From: Pseudomonas marvdashtae
Lineage (GTDB): Bacteria; Pseudomonadota; Gammaproteobacteria; Pseudomonadales; Pseudomonadaceae
Assembly: GCF_014268655.2 (NCBI RefSeq)
Contig: NZ_JABWQX020000001.1
Span: forward strand, 2,386,001-2,450,000
Direction of reading: 5' to 3'
Length of the DNA: 64,000 nt
Shown here piece after piece: positions 9,602 through 18,819 of this stretch. How positions within the stretch are numbered: position 1 is the stretch's first letter; every line of letters starts with the position of its first letter. The position numbers and the translations under genes are program-made. The notes under the pieces are model-generated. The model worked only from the letters and a program-made list of their open reading frames with translations. It made no database searches and was not told the origin of the DNA.

Positions 9602-10384
9602 TTACCGCCCATGCCAGCCCAATTGACTGGAAATCTGTTGGCTGGCATGCATCAGCTGCTTGACGTAATCCTGCTTCAATTCTTCCCTGAAGCGAAAGCA
9701 CGGGAATGAAACGCTCATCCCGCCGATCACGTGGCCAAAACGGTCGCGGATCGGTGCCGCCAGGCAACGCATGTTGTCTTCGAACTCTTCGTGATCCTCG
9801 GCATAGCCTTGCTGGCGAACAATTTCCAGTTCCTGCAGATACGCCTCGACGGTGGTCAAGGTATTGGCTGTGCGACGCTCGAAACTTTCCTGCTCAAGGT
9901 GCGCCAGCAACTCGTCTTCTTCGAGCCAGGCCATCAGCACTTTGCCAATGCCCGTGCAGTACAACGGCGCCCGGCGGCCGATGCGCGAGTACATGCGCAG
10001 GTTGTACTTGGAGTCGATCTTGTGCACGTAGACGATGCTGCCTTCGTCGAGAATCCCCAGGTGGACGGTCTCGCCCGTCAACTCGTTGATCCTGCGCATC
10101 CCGGGCTCCGCCTCCCGGACGATGTCCAAGTGGGGCAGGGCCTGGGCACCCAGTTCGAATAGCCGGACGCTGAGACGATAGCGATCTTCGGCATCCTGCA
10201 CCACATACCCACGCGCCTTCAGCGACTGCAGGAAGCGGTAGACCGTGGCCTTGGACATGTCCAGTTTGGTGGCGATTTCCGAAACGCCGCTTTCTTCCGG
10301 ATGTTCGGCCAGCGCTTCGAGCACGGCCATGGTCCGGCCGACCGCCGACACCAGATCGTTGTTTGGGATGACGCTGTTGTCCAT
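9602..10384 (-). CDS. kdgR: IclR-family transcriptional regulator KdgR
   Basis: Repressor of the 2-keto-3-deoxygluconate regulon, 260 residues. The start at 10384 is preferred over upstream in-frame codons because GGAG lies 5 bases before it. The N-terminal winged helix includes VSEIATKLDMSKATVYRFL (about residues 33-52). The C-terminal effector domain matches E. coli KdgR closely in remembered sequence: ETVHLGILDEGSIVYVHKID, then YNLRMYSRIGRR, and GIGKVLMAW. The gene is divergent from kdgK, and two inverted copies of an AAAATGAAAC-containing site lie between them, so it probably controls both its own expression and the kdgK operon. The likely effector is 2-keto-3-deoxygluconate, from family knowledge. 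Confidence 0.93.
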   Translation of the reverse strand: MDNSVIPNNDLVSAVGRTMAVLEALAEHPEESGVSEIATKLDMSKATVYRFLQSLKARGYVVQDAEDRYRLSVRLFELGAQALPHLDIVREAEPGMRRINELTGETVHLGILDEGSIVYVHKIDSKYNLRMYSRIGRRAPLYCTGIGKVLMAWLEEDELLAHLEQESFERRTANTLTTVEAYLQELEIVRQQGYAEDHEEFEDNMRCLAAPIRDRFGHVIGGMSVSFPCFRFREELKQDYVKQLMHASQQISSQLGWHGR

Positions 10385-10432
10385 GAAGGCTCCAACGTAA
10401 AAGTAAAACCCAAGGATATACGCAAGCAGAAC

Positions 10433-10450
10433 AAAACGCTGTTTCATTTT
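10433..10450 (-). promoter_or_regulatory. KdgR-type operator, copy 1 (kdgR side)
   Basis: On the minus strand this reads AAAATGAAACAGCGTTTT. It is an inverted copy of the site at 10496-10513, differing only in the central triplet and sharing AAAATGAAAC and GTTTT arms. It resembles the GAAA-N-TTTC-type sites bound by KdgR in enterobacteria. It sits upstream of kdgR, so it is the likely autoregulatory site. Confidence 0.6.
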
Positions 10451-10453
10451 TGC

Positions 10454-10481
10454 TTGACGAGGCGAGAAATCTGACTAGACT
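10454..10481 (+). promoter_or_regulatory. Putative sigma-70 promoter of the kdgK operon
   Basis: TTGACG at 10454-10459 and TAGACT at 10476-10481 with a 16-base spacer. The promoter lies between the two KdgR-type sites, so a bound repressor would flank it on both sides. The first codon of kdgK is 52 bases beyond the -10 element. Confidence 0.5.
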
Positions 10482-10495
10482 CGGGCCTTGAGATA

Positions 10496-10513
10496 AAAAT
10501 GAAACGCCGTTTT
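10496..10513 (+). promoter_or_regulatory. KdgR-type operator, copy 2 (kdgK side)
   Basis: AAAATGAAACGCCGTTTT, the inverted partner of the site at 10433-10450. It lies just past the predicted transcription start of the kdgK operon, a position suited to roadblock or repression by KdgR. Confidence 0.6.
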
Positions 10514-10533
10514 AAAAACAACAAAGGCGCGTA

Positions 10534-11538
10534 ATGATGGATGTAACGCTTAACCACGACCCGCAAACCCGTTTCGACCGTTCGTTGAAAGTGGCGCTGC
10601 TGGGTGAGTGCATGATCGAGATGCGCGGTGAGCCGGGTGCGGCAATCACGCAAACGTTCGGTGGCGATACGCTCAACACCGCAGTCTATTTGGCACGATT
10701 GAGCCCACGGACGACGATCAGCGTGGATTACCTGACGGCGGTCGGCAGCGACGCGTTCAGCGACGCGATGCGCCAGTCCTGGCTGGACGAAGGTGTCGGT
10801 GACGGCCATGTCCGGGTGATCGAAGATGCGTTGCCAGGGCTGTATTTCATCCAGACCGATCCACAGGGCGAGCGGCGTTTTCTCTATTGGCGTGGGGAAG
10901 CGGCGGCACGGCGCATGTTCGACGGCCCCGAGGCTGAGGCCATGCTTGATGCGCTGGCCGATTACGACTTCGTCTACCTGAGTGGCATCAGCCTGGCGAT
11001 CCTCACGCCAGAAGGGCGCGCACGCCTGATCCAAGCCTTGCAGGCAGCTCGCCGAGCCGGCACGCGCATCGTCTTCGACAACAACTACCGTCCCCATCTA
11101 TGGCCCGATCCCGAAACGGCTCGGCAGGCCCACCGCGACCTGTTGCGCCTGACCGACCTGGCCCTGATCACTTGGGAAGACGATGTCCTTTTGTTCGGTT
11201 ATCGCGACGCGGATGCCTTGTTCATTGATTACGCCCAAGTGGGAGTCGGCGAAGTCGTCCTCAAGCGTGGCGCCGCCAGCTGCTTGATCCAGTGCCCCGC
11301 CGGGCGTTTCGAAGTGCCCGCGCAAACCGTCACCCGTGTCGTCGACACCACCGCTGCCGGTGATTCATTCAGCGCTGCCTACCTGGCCTGCCGCCTGCGT
11401 GGCGGCGATCCGGAGCAGGCTGCCCGTTGGGGCCATCGCCTAGCGGCCCAGGTCGTCCAATACCGAGGTGCGCTGATTCCCCAGGCGGCCATGCCGACCA
11501 TGGGCGCGTCCTCACTTCCTTCAGTTGCACAGGTCTGA
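10534..11538 (+). CDS. kdgK: 2-dehydro-3-deoxygluconokinase (PfkB-family sugar kinase)
   Basis: Phosphorylates 2-keto-3-deoxygluconate to KDPG with ATP, feeding the Entner-Doudoroff aldolase. PfkB-fold features: LLGECMIEM at the N-terminus (about residues 23-31), the substrate-binding [15 protein letters not shown], a central [22 protein letters not shown], and the C-terminal signature [15 protein letters not shown] with its catalytic Asp in AGDSF. Length 334, slightly longer at the N-terminus than many homologues. It is the first gene of the plus-strand operon and ends 4 bases before manD. Expression is expected to be KdgR-controlled from the flanking operators. A second ATG immediately follows the first and may be the actual start. 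Confidence 0.93.
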   Translation: MMDVTLNHDPQTRFDRSLKVALLGECMIEMRGEPGAAITQTFGGDTLNTAVYLARLSPRTTISVDYLTAVGSDAFSDAMRQSWLDEGVGDGHVRVIEDALPGLYFIQTDPQGERRFLYWRGEAAARRMFDGPEAEAMLDALADYDFVYLSGISLAILTPEGRARLIQALQAARRAGTRIVFDNNYRPHLWPDPETARQAHRDLLRLTDLALITWEDDVLLFGYRDADALFIDYAQVGVGEVVLKRGAASCLIQCPAGRFEVPAQTVTRVVDTTAAGDSFSAAYLACRLRGGDPEQAARWGHRLAAQVVQYRGALIPQAAMPTMGASSLPSVAQV

Positions 11539-11542
11539 CTTT

Positions 11543-12754
11543 ATGAAAATCGTTGAAGCGCGCGTCATCGTTACCTGCCCGGGCCGCAACCTGGTCACTT
11601 TGAAAATCGTCACCGATGAAGGGATCTACGGCATTGGCGATGCAACGCTCAATGGCCGCGAACTGGCGGTGGTGGCTTATCTGGAGGAGCACGTCCTTCC
11701 TGCGCTGATCGGCCGCGACGCCCACCGCATCGAGGACATCTGGCAGTACCTGTATCGCGGCGCGTATTGGCGCCGCGGGCCGGTGACCATGACCGCCATC
11801 GCCGCTGTCGACGTCGCACTCTGGGACATCAAGGCCAAGGCCGCGAACATGCCCTTGTACCAGTTGCTCGGTGGCAAGAGCCGTGAGCGGGTGATGGTCT
11901 ACGGGCACGCTACCGGCAAGGACATCGAGGGGTGCCTGGACGAAGTCGCCCGTCACGTCGAGCTCGGCTATAAAGCCGTGCGGGTGCAATGCGGCGTGCC
12001 CGGCATTGCCACCACCTACGGCGTCGCCAAGCGCAGCGGCGAGCGCTATGAGCCGGCCGACAGTGACTTGCCTGCCGAACACGTCTGGGACACCGCCAAA
12101 TACCTTAACTACGTGCCCAAGCTGTTCGCCGCCGTGCGCGAACGCTTTGGTGACGACTTGCACATTCTTCACGACGTGCACCATCGCCTGACGCCCATCG
12201 AAGCCGGGCGCCTGGGCAAGGCGGTGGAACCGTACAACCTGTTCTGGCTGGAAGACTGCACGCCGGCTGAAAACCAGCAGAGCTTCCGCCTGATCCGCCA
12301 GCACACCACCACGCCGTTGGCCGTGGGCGAGGTGTTCAATTCCATCCATGACTGCCGGGAGCTGATCCAGGAACAGTTGATCGACTACATCCGCACGACG
12401 CTGGTGCATGCCGGCGGCATTACCCATGTGCGGCGCATTGCCGATTTCGCCGCGCTGTTCCAGGTGCGCACGGGCTTTCATGGGGCCACCGACCTGTCAC
12501 CGGTGTGCATGGGCGCGGCCCTGCATTTCGATACCTGGGTGCCCAACTTCGGCATCCAGGAACACATGCCTCACGAAGAGCGCATCGATGAAGTCTTCCC
12601 CCATGCCTATCGCTTCGAGGACGGCCACTTCACGCCGGGTGAAACACCAGGGCATGGCGTCGACATCGATGAAGACCTTGCCCGCCAATACCCCTACAAG
12701 CGCGCCAGCCTGCCGGTCAACCGCCTTGAAGACGGCACGCTGTGGCATTGGTGA
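11543..12754 (+). CDS. manD: D-mannonate dehydratase, enolase superfamily (ManD/RspA type)
   Basis: Dehydrates D-mannonate to 2-keto-3-deoxygluconate, 403 residues, the usual ManD length. The start at 11543 ([16 protein letters not shown]) matches the family N-terminus; an upstream TTG would add only a non-conserved hexapeptide overlapping nothing useful. Family segments include [38 protein letters not shown], the metal-ligand region [11 protein letters not shown] and [21 protein letters not shown], and [12 protein letters not shown]. It sits 4 bases after kdgK and is followed by an RspB-like dehydrogenase, the same pairing as rspAB. Some family members also act on gluconate or are poorly active, so catalytic efficiency cannot be judged. 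A second, unrelated mannonate dehydratase (uxuA) is in the same operon. Confidence 0.93.
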   Translation: MKIVEARVIVTCPGRNLVTLKIVTDEGIYGIGDATLNGRELAVVAYLEEHVLPALIGRDAHRIEDIWQYLYRGAYWRRGPVTMTAIAAVDVALWDIKAKAANMPLYQLLGGKSRERVMVYGHATGKDIEGCLDEVARHVELGYKAVRVQCGVPGIATTYGVAKRSGERYEPADSDLPAEHVWDTAKYLNYVPKLFAAVRERFGDDLHILHDVHHRLTPIEAGRLGKAVEPYNLFWLEDCTPAENQQSFRLIRQHTTTPLAVGEVFNSIHDCRELIQEQLIDYIRTTLVHAGGITHVRRIADFAALFQVRTGFHGATDLSPVCMGAALHFDTWVPNFGIQEHMPHEERIDEVFPHAYRFEDGHFTPGETPGHGVDIDEDLARQYPYKRASLPVNRLEDGTLWHW

Positions 12755-12809
12755 AGCGGTTCCAACTATTTGAGGAAAACGGGGCGAACGTCCCGTCAGG
12801 AGTGACCCG

Positions 12810-13841
12810 ATGAAAGCGTTCCAGGTAAGAGCACCCTTCGAGTTCGGGCTGGCCCAGGTCGACCGCCCCGAGGTTGCCCATGGCGAGGTCCAGGTCGATG
12901 TGGCGTATGCCGGCATCTGTGGCTCGGACATGCACATCATTCATGGGCAGAACGCCTTCGTGCGTTTCCCCCGTGTCACCGGCCATGAGTTCTCCGGGGT
13001 GATCCGGCAAGTCGGTGAAGGCGTCGAGCACCTGCAGGTGGGCGACCGGGTGTGCATCGATCCGGTGATCAGTTGCGGGACCTGTTACCCCTGCCGTATT
13101 GGCCGGCCCAACGTCTGCACGCGGCTGCAAGTGATCGGCGTGCACCGCGATGGCGGCTTCAGCGAGCAGGTCTGCGTGCCAGCCGAGAACGCCCACCGCT
13201 TGCCCGATTCGATGTCCCTGAGCCACGGCGCCCTGGTCGAGCCTTATTCCATTGCGTTGAACGTGCTCGACCGCATGCAGCCGCATCCGGGCGACAGCGT
13301 GTTGATCTACGGTGCCGGGGTGATCGGCCTGACCTTGGTGCAAATGGCACGGGCGCTGGGATTGACCGATATCACCGTCACCGACGTGATCGACAGTCGC
13401 CTGGAAACGGCGCGGGCATTGGGCGCCAGCCGGACCCTCAACGGCCAGCAAGTGGATGTCGAGGCCACCATGCGCGAACTGACCCAAGGCGAGGGCGTGC
13501 CATTGATCGTCGATGCCGCCTGCATTCCAGCACTGATGCCGCAGATGGTGCGACTGGCCTCGCCGGCCGGGCGCATCGGATTGCTGGGTTTCAATGCCAC
13601 GCCCAGCGATCTTGTGCAGCTGGAAATGATCAAGAAAGAACTCACCTTGGTCGGTTCGCGCCTCAACAACCGCAAGTTCCCCCAGGTGATCGAACTGATC
13701 GCCAGTGGCAAGTTGCAGGTCCAGGACCTGATCAGTCATCGCGTCACCTTCGACGAAATGCCCGGCGCCATCGACCTGATCGAAAAACACCCCGAGCAAA
13801 CCCGAAAAGTGCTGGTGGAGCTGACGAACGCCCATCAGTGA
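12810..13841 (+). CDS. rspB: Zinc-dependent medium-chain dehydrogenase, RspB-like
   Basis: NAD-dependent polyol/aldonate dehydrogenase, 343 residues. Catalytic zinc ligands are in [10 protein letters not shown] and VTGHEFSG. The structural zinc site has four Cys in [15 protein letters not shown]. The Rossmann motif is [13 protein letters not shown] (about residues 170-182). It resembles E. coli RspB along its length. RspB-type enzymes have been linked to 5-oxidation of L-gulonate to D-fructuronate, which would feed UxuB and the mannonate dehydratases here; the substrate is an inference from context. An AGGAG ribosome site precedes the ATG. The 55-base gap after manD contains a short GC-rich hairpin (ACGGG...CCCGT). 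Confidence 0.9.
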   Translation: MKAFQVRAPFEFGLAQVDRPEVAHGEVQVDVAYAGICGSDMHIIHGQNAFVRFPRVTGHEFSGVIRQVGEGVEHLQVGDRVCIDPVISCGTCYPCRIGRPNVCTRLQVIGVHRDGGFSEQVCVPAENAHRLPDSMSLSHGALVEPYSIALNVLDRMQPHPGDSVLIYGAGVIGLTLVQMARALGLTDITVTDVIDSRLETARALGASRTLNGQQVDVEATMRELTQGEGVPLIVDAACIPALMPQMVRLASPAGRIGLLGFNATPSDLVQLEMIKKELTLVGSRLNNRKFPQVIELIASGKLQVQDLISHRVTFDEMPGAIDLIEKHPEQTRKVLVELTNAHQ

Positions 13842-13919
13842 GCCGTCGGCGCCACCGGTTTCACCGTGCCTGTCATGGGCACCCTCACCGAATAAACACA
13901 ACAAGCGGGAGGTTCCACC

Positions 13920-15212
13920 ATGTTTGGTCAAGGACGTAGCTTAATCATCATCATGCTGTTCCTGGCCGGGGTCATCAACTACCTCGACCGGTCGGCATTG
14001 TCTGTGGCGGCGCCTTTCATCCAGAAGGACTACGGTCTGAGCACGGGTGAGATGGGCATGATCTTCAGCAGCTTCTTCGTCGGTTATGCCGCCTTCAACT
14101 TCATCGGTGGCTGGGCCGCCGACCGTTACGGCGCCAAGACCACGTTGCTGCTGGCCATGGTCTTGTGGTCGTTGTTCAGCGGTCTCACGGTGCTGACGGT
14201 GGGCTTTGCTTCGCTGGTGCTCATCCGGATCCTGTTCGGCATGGGCGAAGGCCCGCTGAGCGTCACCACCAGCAAGATGGTCAACAACTGGTACACCCCC
14301 AAGCGTAGGGCTCGAGCCCTGGGTGCCTCGATGTCCGGCACGCCGCTGGGCGGGGCGATCTCCGGTCCGGTGGTGGGCTTTATCGCTGTCACCTACGGTT
14401 GGAAAGTATCGTTCATCATCATTATGTTGGTCGGTCTGATCTGGGCGGCGGTCTGGTACAAGTTCGTCAAGGAGAAGCCTGAAGGCGAGGGCGCCGAGGA
14501 CATTCTGCGGGCCGAGGGACAGAGTGAACTGGCGTCGCAACCGGTGTTCCCGCTGCGGTTCTACCTCAAGCAACCGACCGTGCTGTTCACCTCCCTGGCG
14601 TTCTTTTCCTATAACTACACGCTGTTCTTCTTCCTGACCTGGTTCCCCAGCTACCTGACCATGGCCCATGGCCTGAACGTCAAGGACATGAGCATCGCCA
14701 CGGTCATCCCTTGGCTACTGGGTTTCCTCGGGCTGGCACTGGGTGGGTTCATTTCCGACTTCGTGTTCAAGAAGACCGGGCGGATCATGTTCTCGCGCAA
14801 GGTGGTGTTGGTGACGTGCCTGTTGGCCTGCGCCGGCTGCATCGGCGTCGCCGGGGTGGTGAAGACCTTGTATCCGGCCGTTATCCTGGTGGCCTTGGCG
14901 GTGTTTTTCCTCTATCTCACCGGGGCGATCTACTGGGCGATCATCCAGGACACCGTGCCTGCAGCGCGGGTAGGCGGGGTCAGCGGCTTCATGCATTTCC
15001 TGGCCAATACCTCGGGGATCATCGGGCCGACCTTGACCGGCTTCATCGTGCAATTCACCGGCTCGTTCACCAGTGCTTTCCTGCTGGCGGGCCTGCTGAC
15101 GATCATCGGTGCACTGTGTGTGGCGCGTTACGTCAAGCCGCTGGCGGTGGCGGGTGTCGCACCGCAGGCCGACGGCGGCGCCGAGCCACGTCCAGCGCTG
15201 AATCATCCCTGA
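13920..15212 (+). CDS. MFS transporter, anion:cation symporter family (hexuronate/aldonate uptake)
   Basis: Inner-membrane 12-helix permease of 430 residues. The N-terminus carries the ACS-family signature INYLDRSALSVAAPFI in and after TM1. The loop after TM2 has GGWAADRYGAK, and a central cytoplasmic loop is rich in Glu and Lys (about residues 180-205). The family includes ExuT, GudP and DgoT, which import glucuronate, galacturonate, glucarate or galactonate with protons. Its place between rspB-like and uxuB points to a hexuronate or aldonate substrate. A GGGAGG ribosome site lies 6 bases upstream, and uxuB follows 13 bases downstream. Confidence 0.9.
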   Translation: MFGQGRSLIIIMLFLAGVINYLDRSALSVAAPFIQKDYGLSTGEMGMIFSSFFVGYAAFNFIGGWAADRYGAKTTLLLAMVLWSLFSGLTVLTVGFASLVLIRILFGMGEGPLSVTTSKMVNNWYTPKRRARALGASMSGTPLGGAISGPVVGFIAVTYGWKVSFIIIMLVGLIWAAVWYKFVKEKPEGEGAEDILRAEGQSELASQPVFPLRFYLKQPTVLFTSLAFFSYNYTLFFFLTWFPSYLTMAHGLNVKDMSIATVIPWLLGFLGLALGGFISDFVFKKTGRIMFSRKVVLVTCLLACAGCIGVAGVVKTLYPAVILVALAVFFLYLTGAIYWAIIQDTVPAARVGGVSGFMHFLANTSGIIGPTLTGFIVQFTGSFTSAFLLAGLLTIIGALCVARYVKPLAVAGVAPQADGGAEPRPALNHP

Positions 15213-15225
15213 AAGGAGGACGCCC

Positions 15226-16683
15226 ATGTCGCTCATCCAACGGATCCCCGCCACGGGCCAGCCCAGTGAAATCGGGATCGTGCACCTGGGCCTGGGAGCC
15301 TTTCACCGGGCTCATCAGGCGGTGTACCTGCAACGCCATCTCAATCGCCACGGCACGAGCGAGTGGGGGCTGTGCAGTGCCAATATTCGCTCCAACCGCA
15401 CCTTGGTCGAGCAGTTGCGCGACCAGCAAGGCCGCTACCACGTGGCCGAGTACCTCGACAGCGAGCAGGTGGTGCTGCGGGAAATCAACGTACTGCGCGA
15501 AGCCTTGTACGCCGGTGCTGGCGCCAATGAGCTGGAGCAGCTGTTACAGCGCATGGCCGCGTCGCAAACGCGGATCGTCACGCTTACGGTCACTGAAAAA
15601 GGCTACTGCTTGAGTCCGTCCTCCGGGCAATTGCGCAGCGAAGATCCATTGATTGCCCATGACATCGAACACCCACACGCGCCGCGTTCGGCTCCCGGCA
15701 TTGTCCTGGAGGCGTTGCGTCGCCGTCGCGCCGCCGGCGTTCCCGCCTTCACCGTGTTGTGCTGCGACAACATGCCCGACAATGGCCAGCGCACCCGCCA
15801 GGCGGTCAGCGCGTTGGCGGCGCTGCAAGATCAAGCGTTGGCGCAATGGGTCGAGCAAGAAGTCGCATTCCCCAGCTGCATGGTCGACCGCATCGTGCCC
15901 GCCATGGACGACGAATCTTTCGGTCGGCTGGAGCAACAACTGGACTGTGACGATCGCGCGGCGGTGGTCTGTGAAAGCTTCAGCCAGTGGGTGATCGAAG
16001 ACAATTTCCCCCTCGGCCGTCCGGACTGGGAAGTCGACGGCGTGCAGATGGTCGACGACGTGCGCCCGTTCGAAACGATGAAGCTGCGCATGCTCAATGG
16101 CAGCCATTCGTTGTTGGCCTACGTGGGGCTGCTGGCGGGCCATGAATCGGTCTTCGAAGCCGTCAGTGATGGGCGGTTGGCGGGCCTGATCGGACGCTAC
16201 ATGGCCGAGGAAGCCGCGCCGACCCTGGACATGCCGGCAGGCATCGATCTTTCGGTGTATGCCAACGACCTGCTGGCGCGTTTTGCCAACGACAGCCTGC
16301 AACATCGGCTGCGCCAGATCGCCATGGACGGTTCGCAGAAACTGCCGCAACGCTGGTTGCTCGGCGCGCAGCAGTTGCTCGACCAGGGGCGCGGCATCGA
16401 CTGCACTGCGCTGGGCGTCGCGGCGTGGATTCACTACTGCACGCAGCCGCTGCCCGGTCGTGCGGCGCACGTGGTCGACGATCCTTTGAGCGCGACCTTT
16501 GCCGATCTTGCCGGACGATTCGACGGCGCGGCGCGGGTGGACGCTTTTCTTGCCCTGGACGAAGTCTTCCCGCCAGCGCTGGTGGATGACCCGGCGTTTC
16601 GCGAGGCCGTACACCGCGCCTACGGCGCCTTGGCCCGAGACGGCGTCGATAGCCTGTTGCACAGCTTTGCCACACCCAACTGA
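15226..16683 (+). CDS. uxuB: Mannitol dehydrogenase family: D-mannonate oxidoreductase (fructuronate reductase)
   Basis: Polyol-specific long-chain dehydrogenase of 485 residues. The NAD-binding segment is [15 protein letters not shown] near the N-terminus (about residues 19-33), with the [11 protein letters not shown] motif in the middle and the active-site Lys-Asn/His block [14 protein letters not shown] at about 285-298. UxuB reduces D-fructuronate to D-mannonate, the substrate of ManD and UxuA on either side. UxaB (tagaturonate reductase) and mannitol/arabinitol dehydrogenases are in the same family, so substrate is assigned by context. A GAAAGGAGG ribosome site precedes the ATG, and uxuA starts 16 bases after the stop. 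Confidence 0.9.
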   Translation: MSLIQRIPATGQPSEIGIVHLGLGAFHRAHQAVYLQRHLNRHGTSEWGLCSANIRSNRTLVEQLRDQQGRYHVAEYLDSEQVVLREINVLREALYAGAGANELEQLLQRMAASQTRIVTLTVTEKGYCLSPSSGQLRSEDPLIAHDIEHPHAPRSAPGIVLEALRRRRAAGVPAFTVLCCDNMPDNGQRTRQAVSALAALQDQALAQWVEQEVAFPSCMVDRIVPAMDDESFGRLEQQLDCDDRAAVVCESFSQWVIEDNFPLGRPDWEVDGVQMVDDVRPFETMKLRMLNGSHSLLAYVGLLAGHESVFEAVSDGRLAGLIGRYMAEEAAPTLDMPAGIDLSVYANDLLARFANDSLQHRLRQIAMDGSQKLPQRWLLGAQQLLDQGRGIDCTALGVAAWIHYCTQPLPGRAAHVVDDPLSATFADLAGRFDGAARVDAFLALDEVFPPALVDDPAFREAVHRAYGALARDGVDSLLHSFATPN

Positions 16684-16699
16684 CAAAAAGGAAAACAAC

Positions 16700-17875
16700 A
16701 TGGAACAGACATGGCGTTGGTTTGGCCCCAAAGACCCGATTTCCCTGGCGGACGTTCGCCAGACCGGTGCGACCGGCATCGTTACCGCGTTGCACGAAAT
16801 TCCTAATGGTCAAGTGTGGCCGGTGGAGGCTATCGCGGCGCGCAAACAGATGATCGAAGCGGCCGGCCTGAGCTGGTCAGTGGTGGAAAGCATTCCGGTG
16901 CACGAAGACATCAAGCGTGGCTGTGGGCGGCGCGACGAGTACATCGCCAACTACCAGCAAAGCGTGCGCAACCTGGCGAGCTGCGGCATCGATATCGTCT
17001 GCTACAACTTCATGCCGGTGTTGGACTGGACCCGTACCGACCTTTTCCATGAGCTGGCGGATGGCGGCTGGGCATTGCGTTTCGATCAGACCGCGTTCGC
17101 CGCCTTCGATCTGTTCATCCTCCAGCGCCCCGGTGCGCAGGCCGAGTACAGTCCCGAGGATATCCAGCAGGCCAAGGCGTACTCCGAGCAACTGACGCCA
17201 ATTGAGCGCGAAACCTTGGTCAACACCCTGATCGCCGGTTTGCCCGGCGCCGAGGAACATTACAGCCTGGACAACTTCCGGGACTTGCTGCGGACCTACG
17301 CCGACATCGACGAAGGCAAGTTGCGTGAGCACCTGGAGTATTTCCTGCGGGCGGTGATCCCGGTCGCGGAGGAGGTGGGCGTGCGCATGGCGATCCACCC
17401 GGACGATCCACCCCGGTCGCTGCTCGGCTTGCCGCGCATCCTCTCCACTGCCGCAGACGCCCAGTGGCTGCTGGACGCCGCGCCAAGCCCGGCCAACGGC
17501 CTGACGTTCTGCACCGGTTCCTATGGCGTGCGTGAAGACAACGACCTGGTGGCAATGGCCAAGCAGTTTGCGCCATACATCTACTTCACCCACCTGCGCT
17601 CGACTCGCCGGGAAGCCGACCCGCGCAGCTTCCATGAAGCCCATCACCTGGATGGCGACGTCGACATGGTGGGGGTCATCAGTGCCTTGGTGGCTGAAGA
17701 GCGCCGGCGCGAGCGCGAAGGCGGCCCACGCTTGCCGCTGCGCCCAGACCACGGCCATCAACTGCTCGACGACCAACAACGCAAAAGCAACCCCGGCTAT
17801 TCATTGATCGGCCGCCTCAAAGGCCTGGCGGAAATCCGCGGCGTAGAACTGGCCGTGCGTCGACAGTTGGGTTAA
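16700..17875 (+). CDS. uxuA: D-mannonate dehydratase, UxuA type (TIM barrel)
   Basis: Dehydrates D-mannonate to 2-keto-3-deoxygluconate. The start at 16700 is preceded by AAAAGGAAAA and gives 391 residues, normal for UxuA. Upstream in-frame codons would overlap uxuB. Family segments: [80 protein letters not shown] with metal ligands, [24 protein letters not shown], and [14 protein letters not shown]. It is the last gene of the kdgK operon. It performs the same reaction as ManD five genes earlier but belongs to an unrelated fold, which is unusual within one operon. Confidence 0.93.
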   Translation: MEQTWRWFGPKDPISLADVRQTGATGIVTALHEIPNGQVWPVEAIAARKQMIEAAGLSWSVVESIPVHEDIKRGCGRRDEYIANYQQSVRNLASCGIDIVCYNFMPVLDWTRTDLFHELADGGWALRFDQTAFAAFDLFILQRPGAQAEYSPEDIQQAKAYSEQLTPIERETLVNTLIAGLPGAEEHYSLDNFRDLLRTYADIDEGKLREHLEYFLRAVIPVAEEVGVRMAIHPDDPPRSLLGLPRILSTAADAQWLLDAAPSPANGLTFCTGSYGVREDNDLVAMAKQFAPYIYFTHLRSTRREADPRSFHEAHHLDGDVDMVGVISALVAEERRREREGGPRLPLRPDHGHQLLDDQQRKSNPGYSLIGRLKGLAEIRGVELAVRRQLG

Positions 17876-17924
17876 TCAGGAATACAGGGCTTTCAGGTAC
17901 TGAGCGCTATTGTGGCGAGGGGAT

Positions 17925-18042
17925 TTGATCGTTCCCACGCTCCTGCGTGGGAATGTCGCCAGGGACGCTCCGCGTTCCGCTTCTGGGGCGTGACGCAGAG
18001 CGTCACGGGATGCATTCCCACGCAGAGCGTGGGAACGATCAA
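17925..18042. repeat. REPIN-type inverted pair of palindromic repeats
   Basis: The outer arms TTGATCGTTCCCACGC (17925-17940) and GCGTGGGAACGATCAA (18027-18042) are perfect inverse complements. Each arm also folds with its neighbour (CCCACGC...GCGTGGG). The inner part has a second GACGCTC / GACGCAGAGCGTC inverted pair. This two-palindrome arrangement around a short spacer is the form called REPIN in Pseudomonas, mobilised by RAYT transposases; no RAYT gene is in the window. The right arm overlaps the stop codon (18039-18041) of the GntR gene. The rest of the 163-base gap holds no gene. Confidence 0.8.
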
Positions 18043-18746
18043 GCGTCTTCCGGCCCCAGCGCTTGCAGCCAGCGGTTCTCCGAGCAGTTGAGATGCTGGC
18101 GCATCGAGGTCTGGGCGCCGAACACGTCCTTGTTGGCGAGGGCGTGCAGGATCGCCTCGTGCTCGGCGACCGCGGCTTCCCATGTCTGGGTGTTTTCCGA
18201 GTGTTTGCTCAGGTGAGCCGAAATCGGCGTGTGTCGTTCATCGAACAGAGCCGTGATGATTCGAACCAACGCGGAGTTGCCGCTCATTTTGGCCAAGTGA
18301 TGATGGAATCTACGGTCATCCTCCAGCGGCGGCTGGCCGTTGGCGATGCTGGCGCGCATGGCGTCGATGCACGCCTGTAGGTAGCGATAGTCGCTTTTCT
18401 TGCCATGCAGGCACGCCAGGACGACCGATTCGCCTTCGATCAGGGCGCGCGCCTGCATCAGTTCCGAGGGGCTCTCGCCCAAGGTCATGCTGCGGTTTTT
18501 TCCGCTCTCGGGCCTGGCTCGCACGTACACGCCGGAGCCCATCTTGATTTCAATTTCACCGTCTATCTCCAGGGCGATCAGCGCCTCGCGCAGCGAGGGC
18601 CTGGAAACCCCCAACAGCTGGGTCAGATCACGTTCGGGTGGAAGCCTGGAACCCGTTTTGAAATCCCCCTGGGCGATGTAATTGCGCAGTTGATCGGCGA
18701 TTTTCTGATACGGCTTTCGTTCGGCGGTGTTGATCGGTGAGGCCAT
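18039..18746 (-). CDS. GntR-family regulator, FadR/FCD subfamily
   Basis: DNA-binding regulator of 235 residues. The N-terminal winged helix is at about 10-75, with PPERDLTQLLGVSRPSLREAL as the recognition region and GSGVYV as the wing. The FCD effector domain has a metal-binding pattern: Asp/His in DDRRFHHHLA, His in AVAEHEAILHAL, and MRQHL near the end. UxuR/ExuR-type regulators of hexuronate use belong here, and the flanking genes support that role. Two tandem ATTGG-N5-CCA sites at 21532-21575, upstream of the dehydrogenase-dehydratase operon, are candidate targets. Its last codon and TGA lie inside the REPIN arm, so the element may have set the C-terminus. Confidence 0.9.
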   Translation of the reverse strand: MASPINTAERKPYQKIADQLRNYIAQGDFKTGSRLPPERDLTQLLGVSRPSLREALIALEIDGEIEIKMGSGVYVRARPESGKNRSMTLGESPSELMQARALIEGESVVLACLHGKKSDYRYLQACIDAMRASIANGQPPLEDDRRFHHHLAKMSGNSALVRIITALFDERHTPISAHLSKHSENTQTWEAAVAEHEAILHALANKDVFGAQTSMRQHLNCSENRWLQALGPEDA

Positions 18747-18819
18747 GGGCTGGTGTCCATCGGATAGTCCGCAAAGGCTACCATAGGCTTGCTTGGGGTA
18801 AGTTCGTCTGCCTCGTCAT

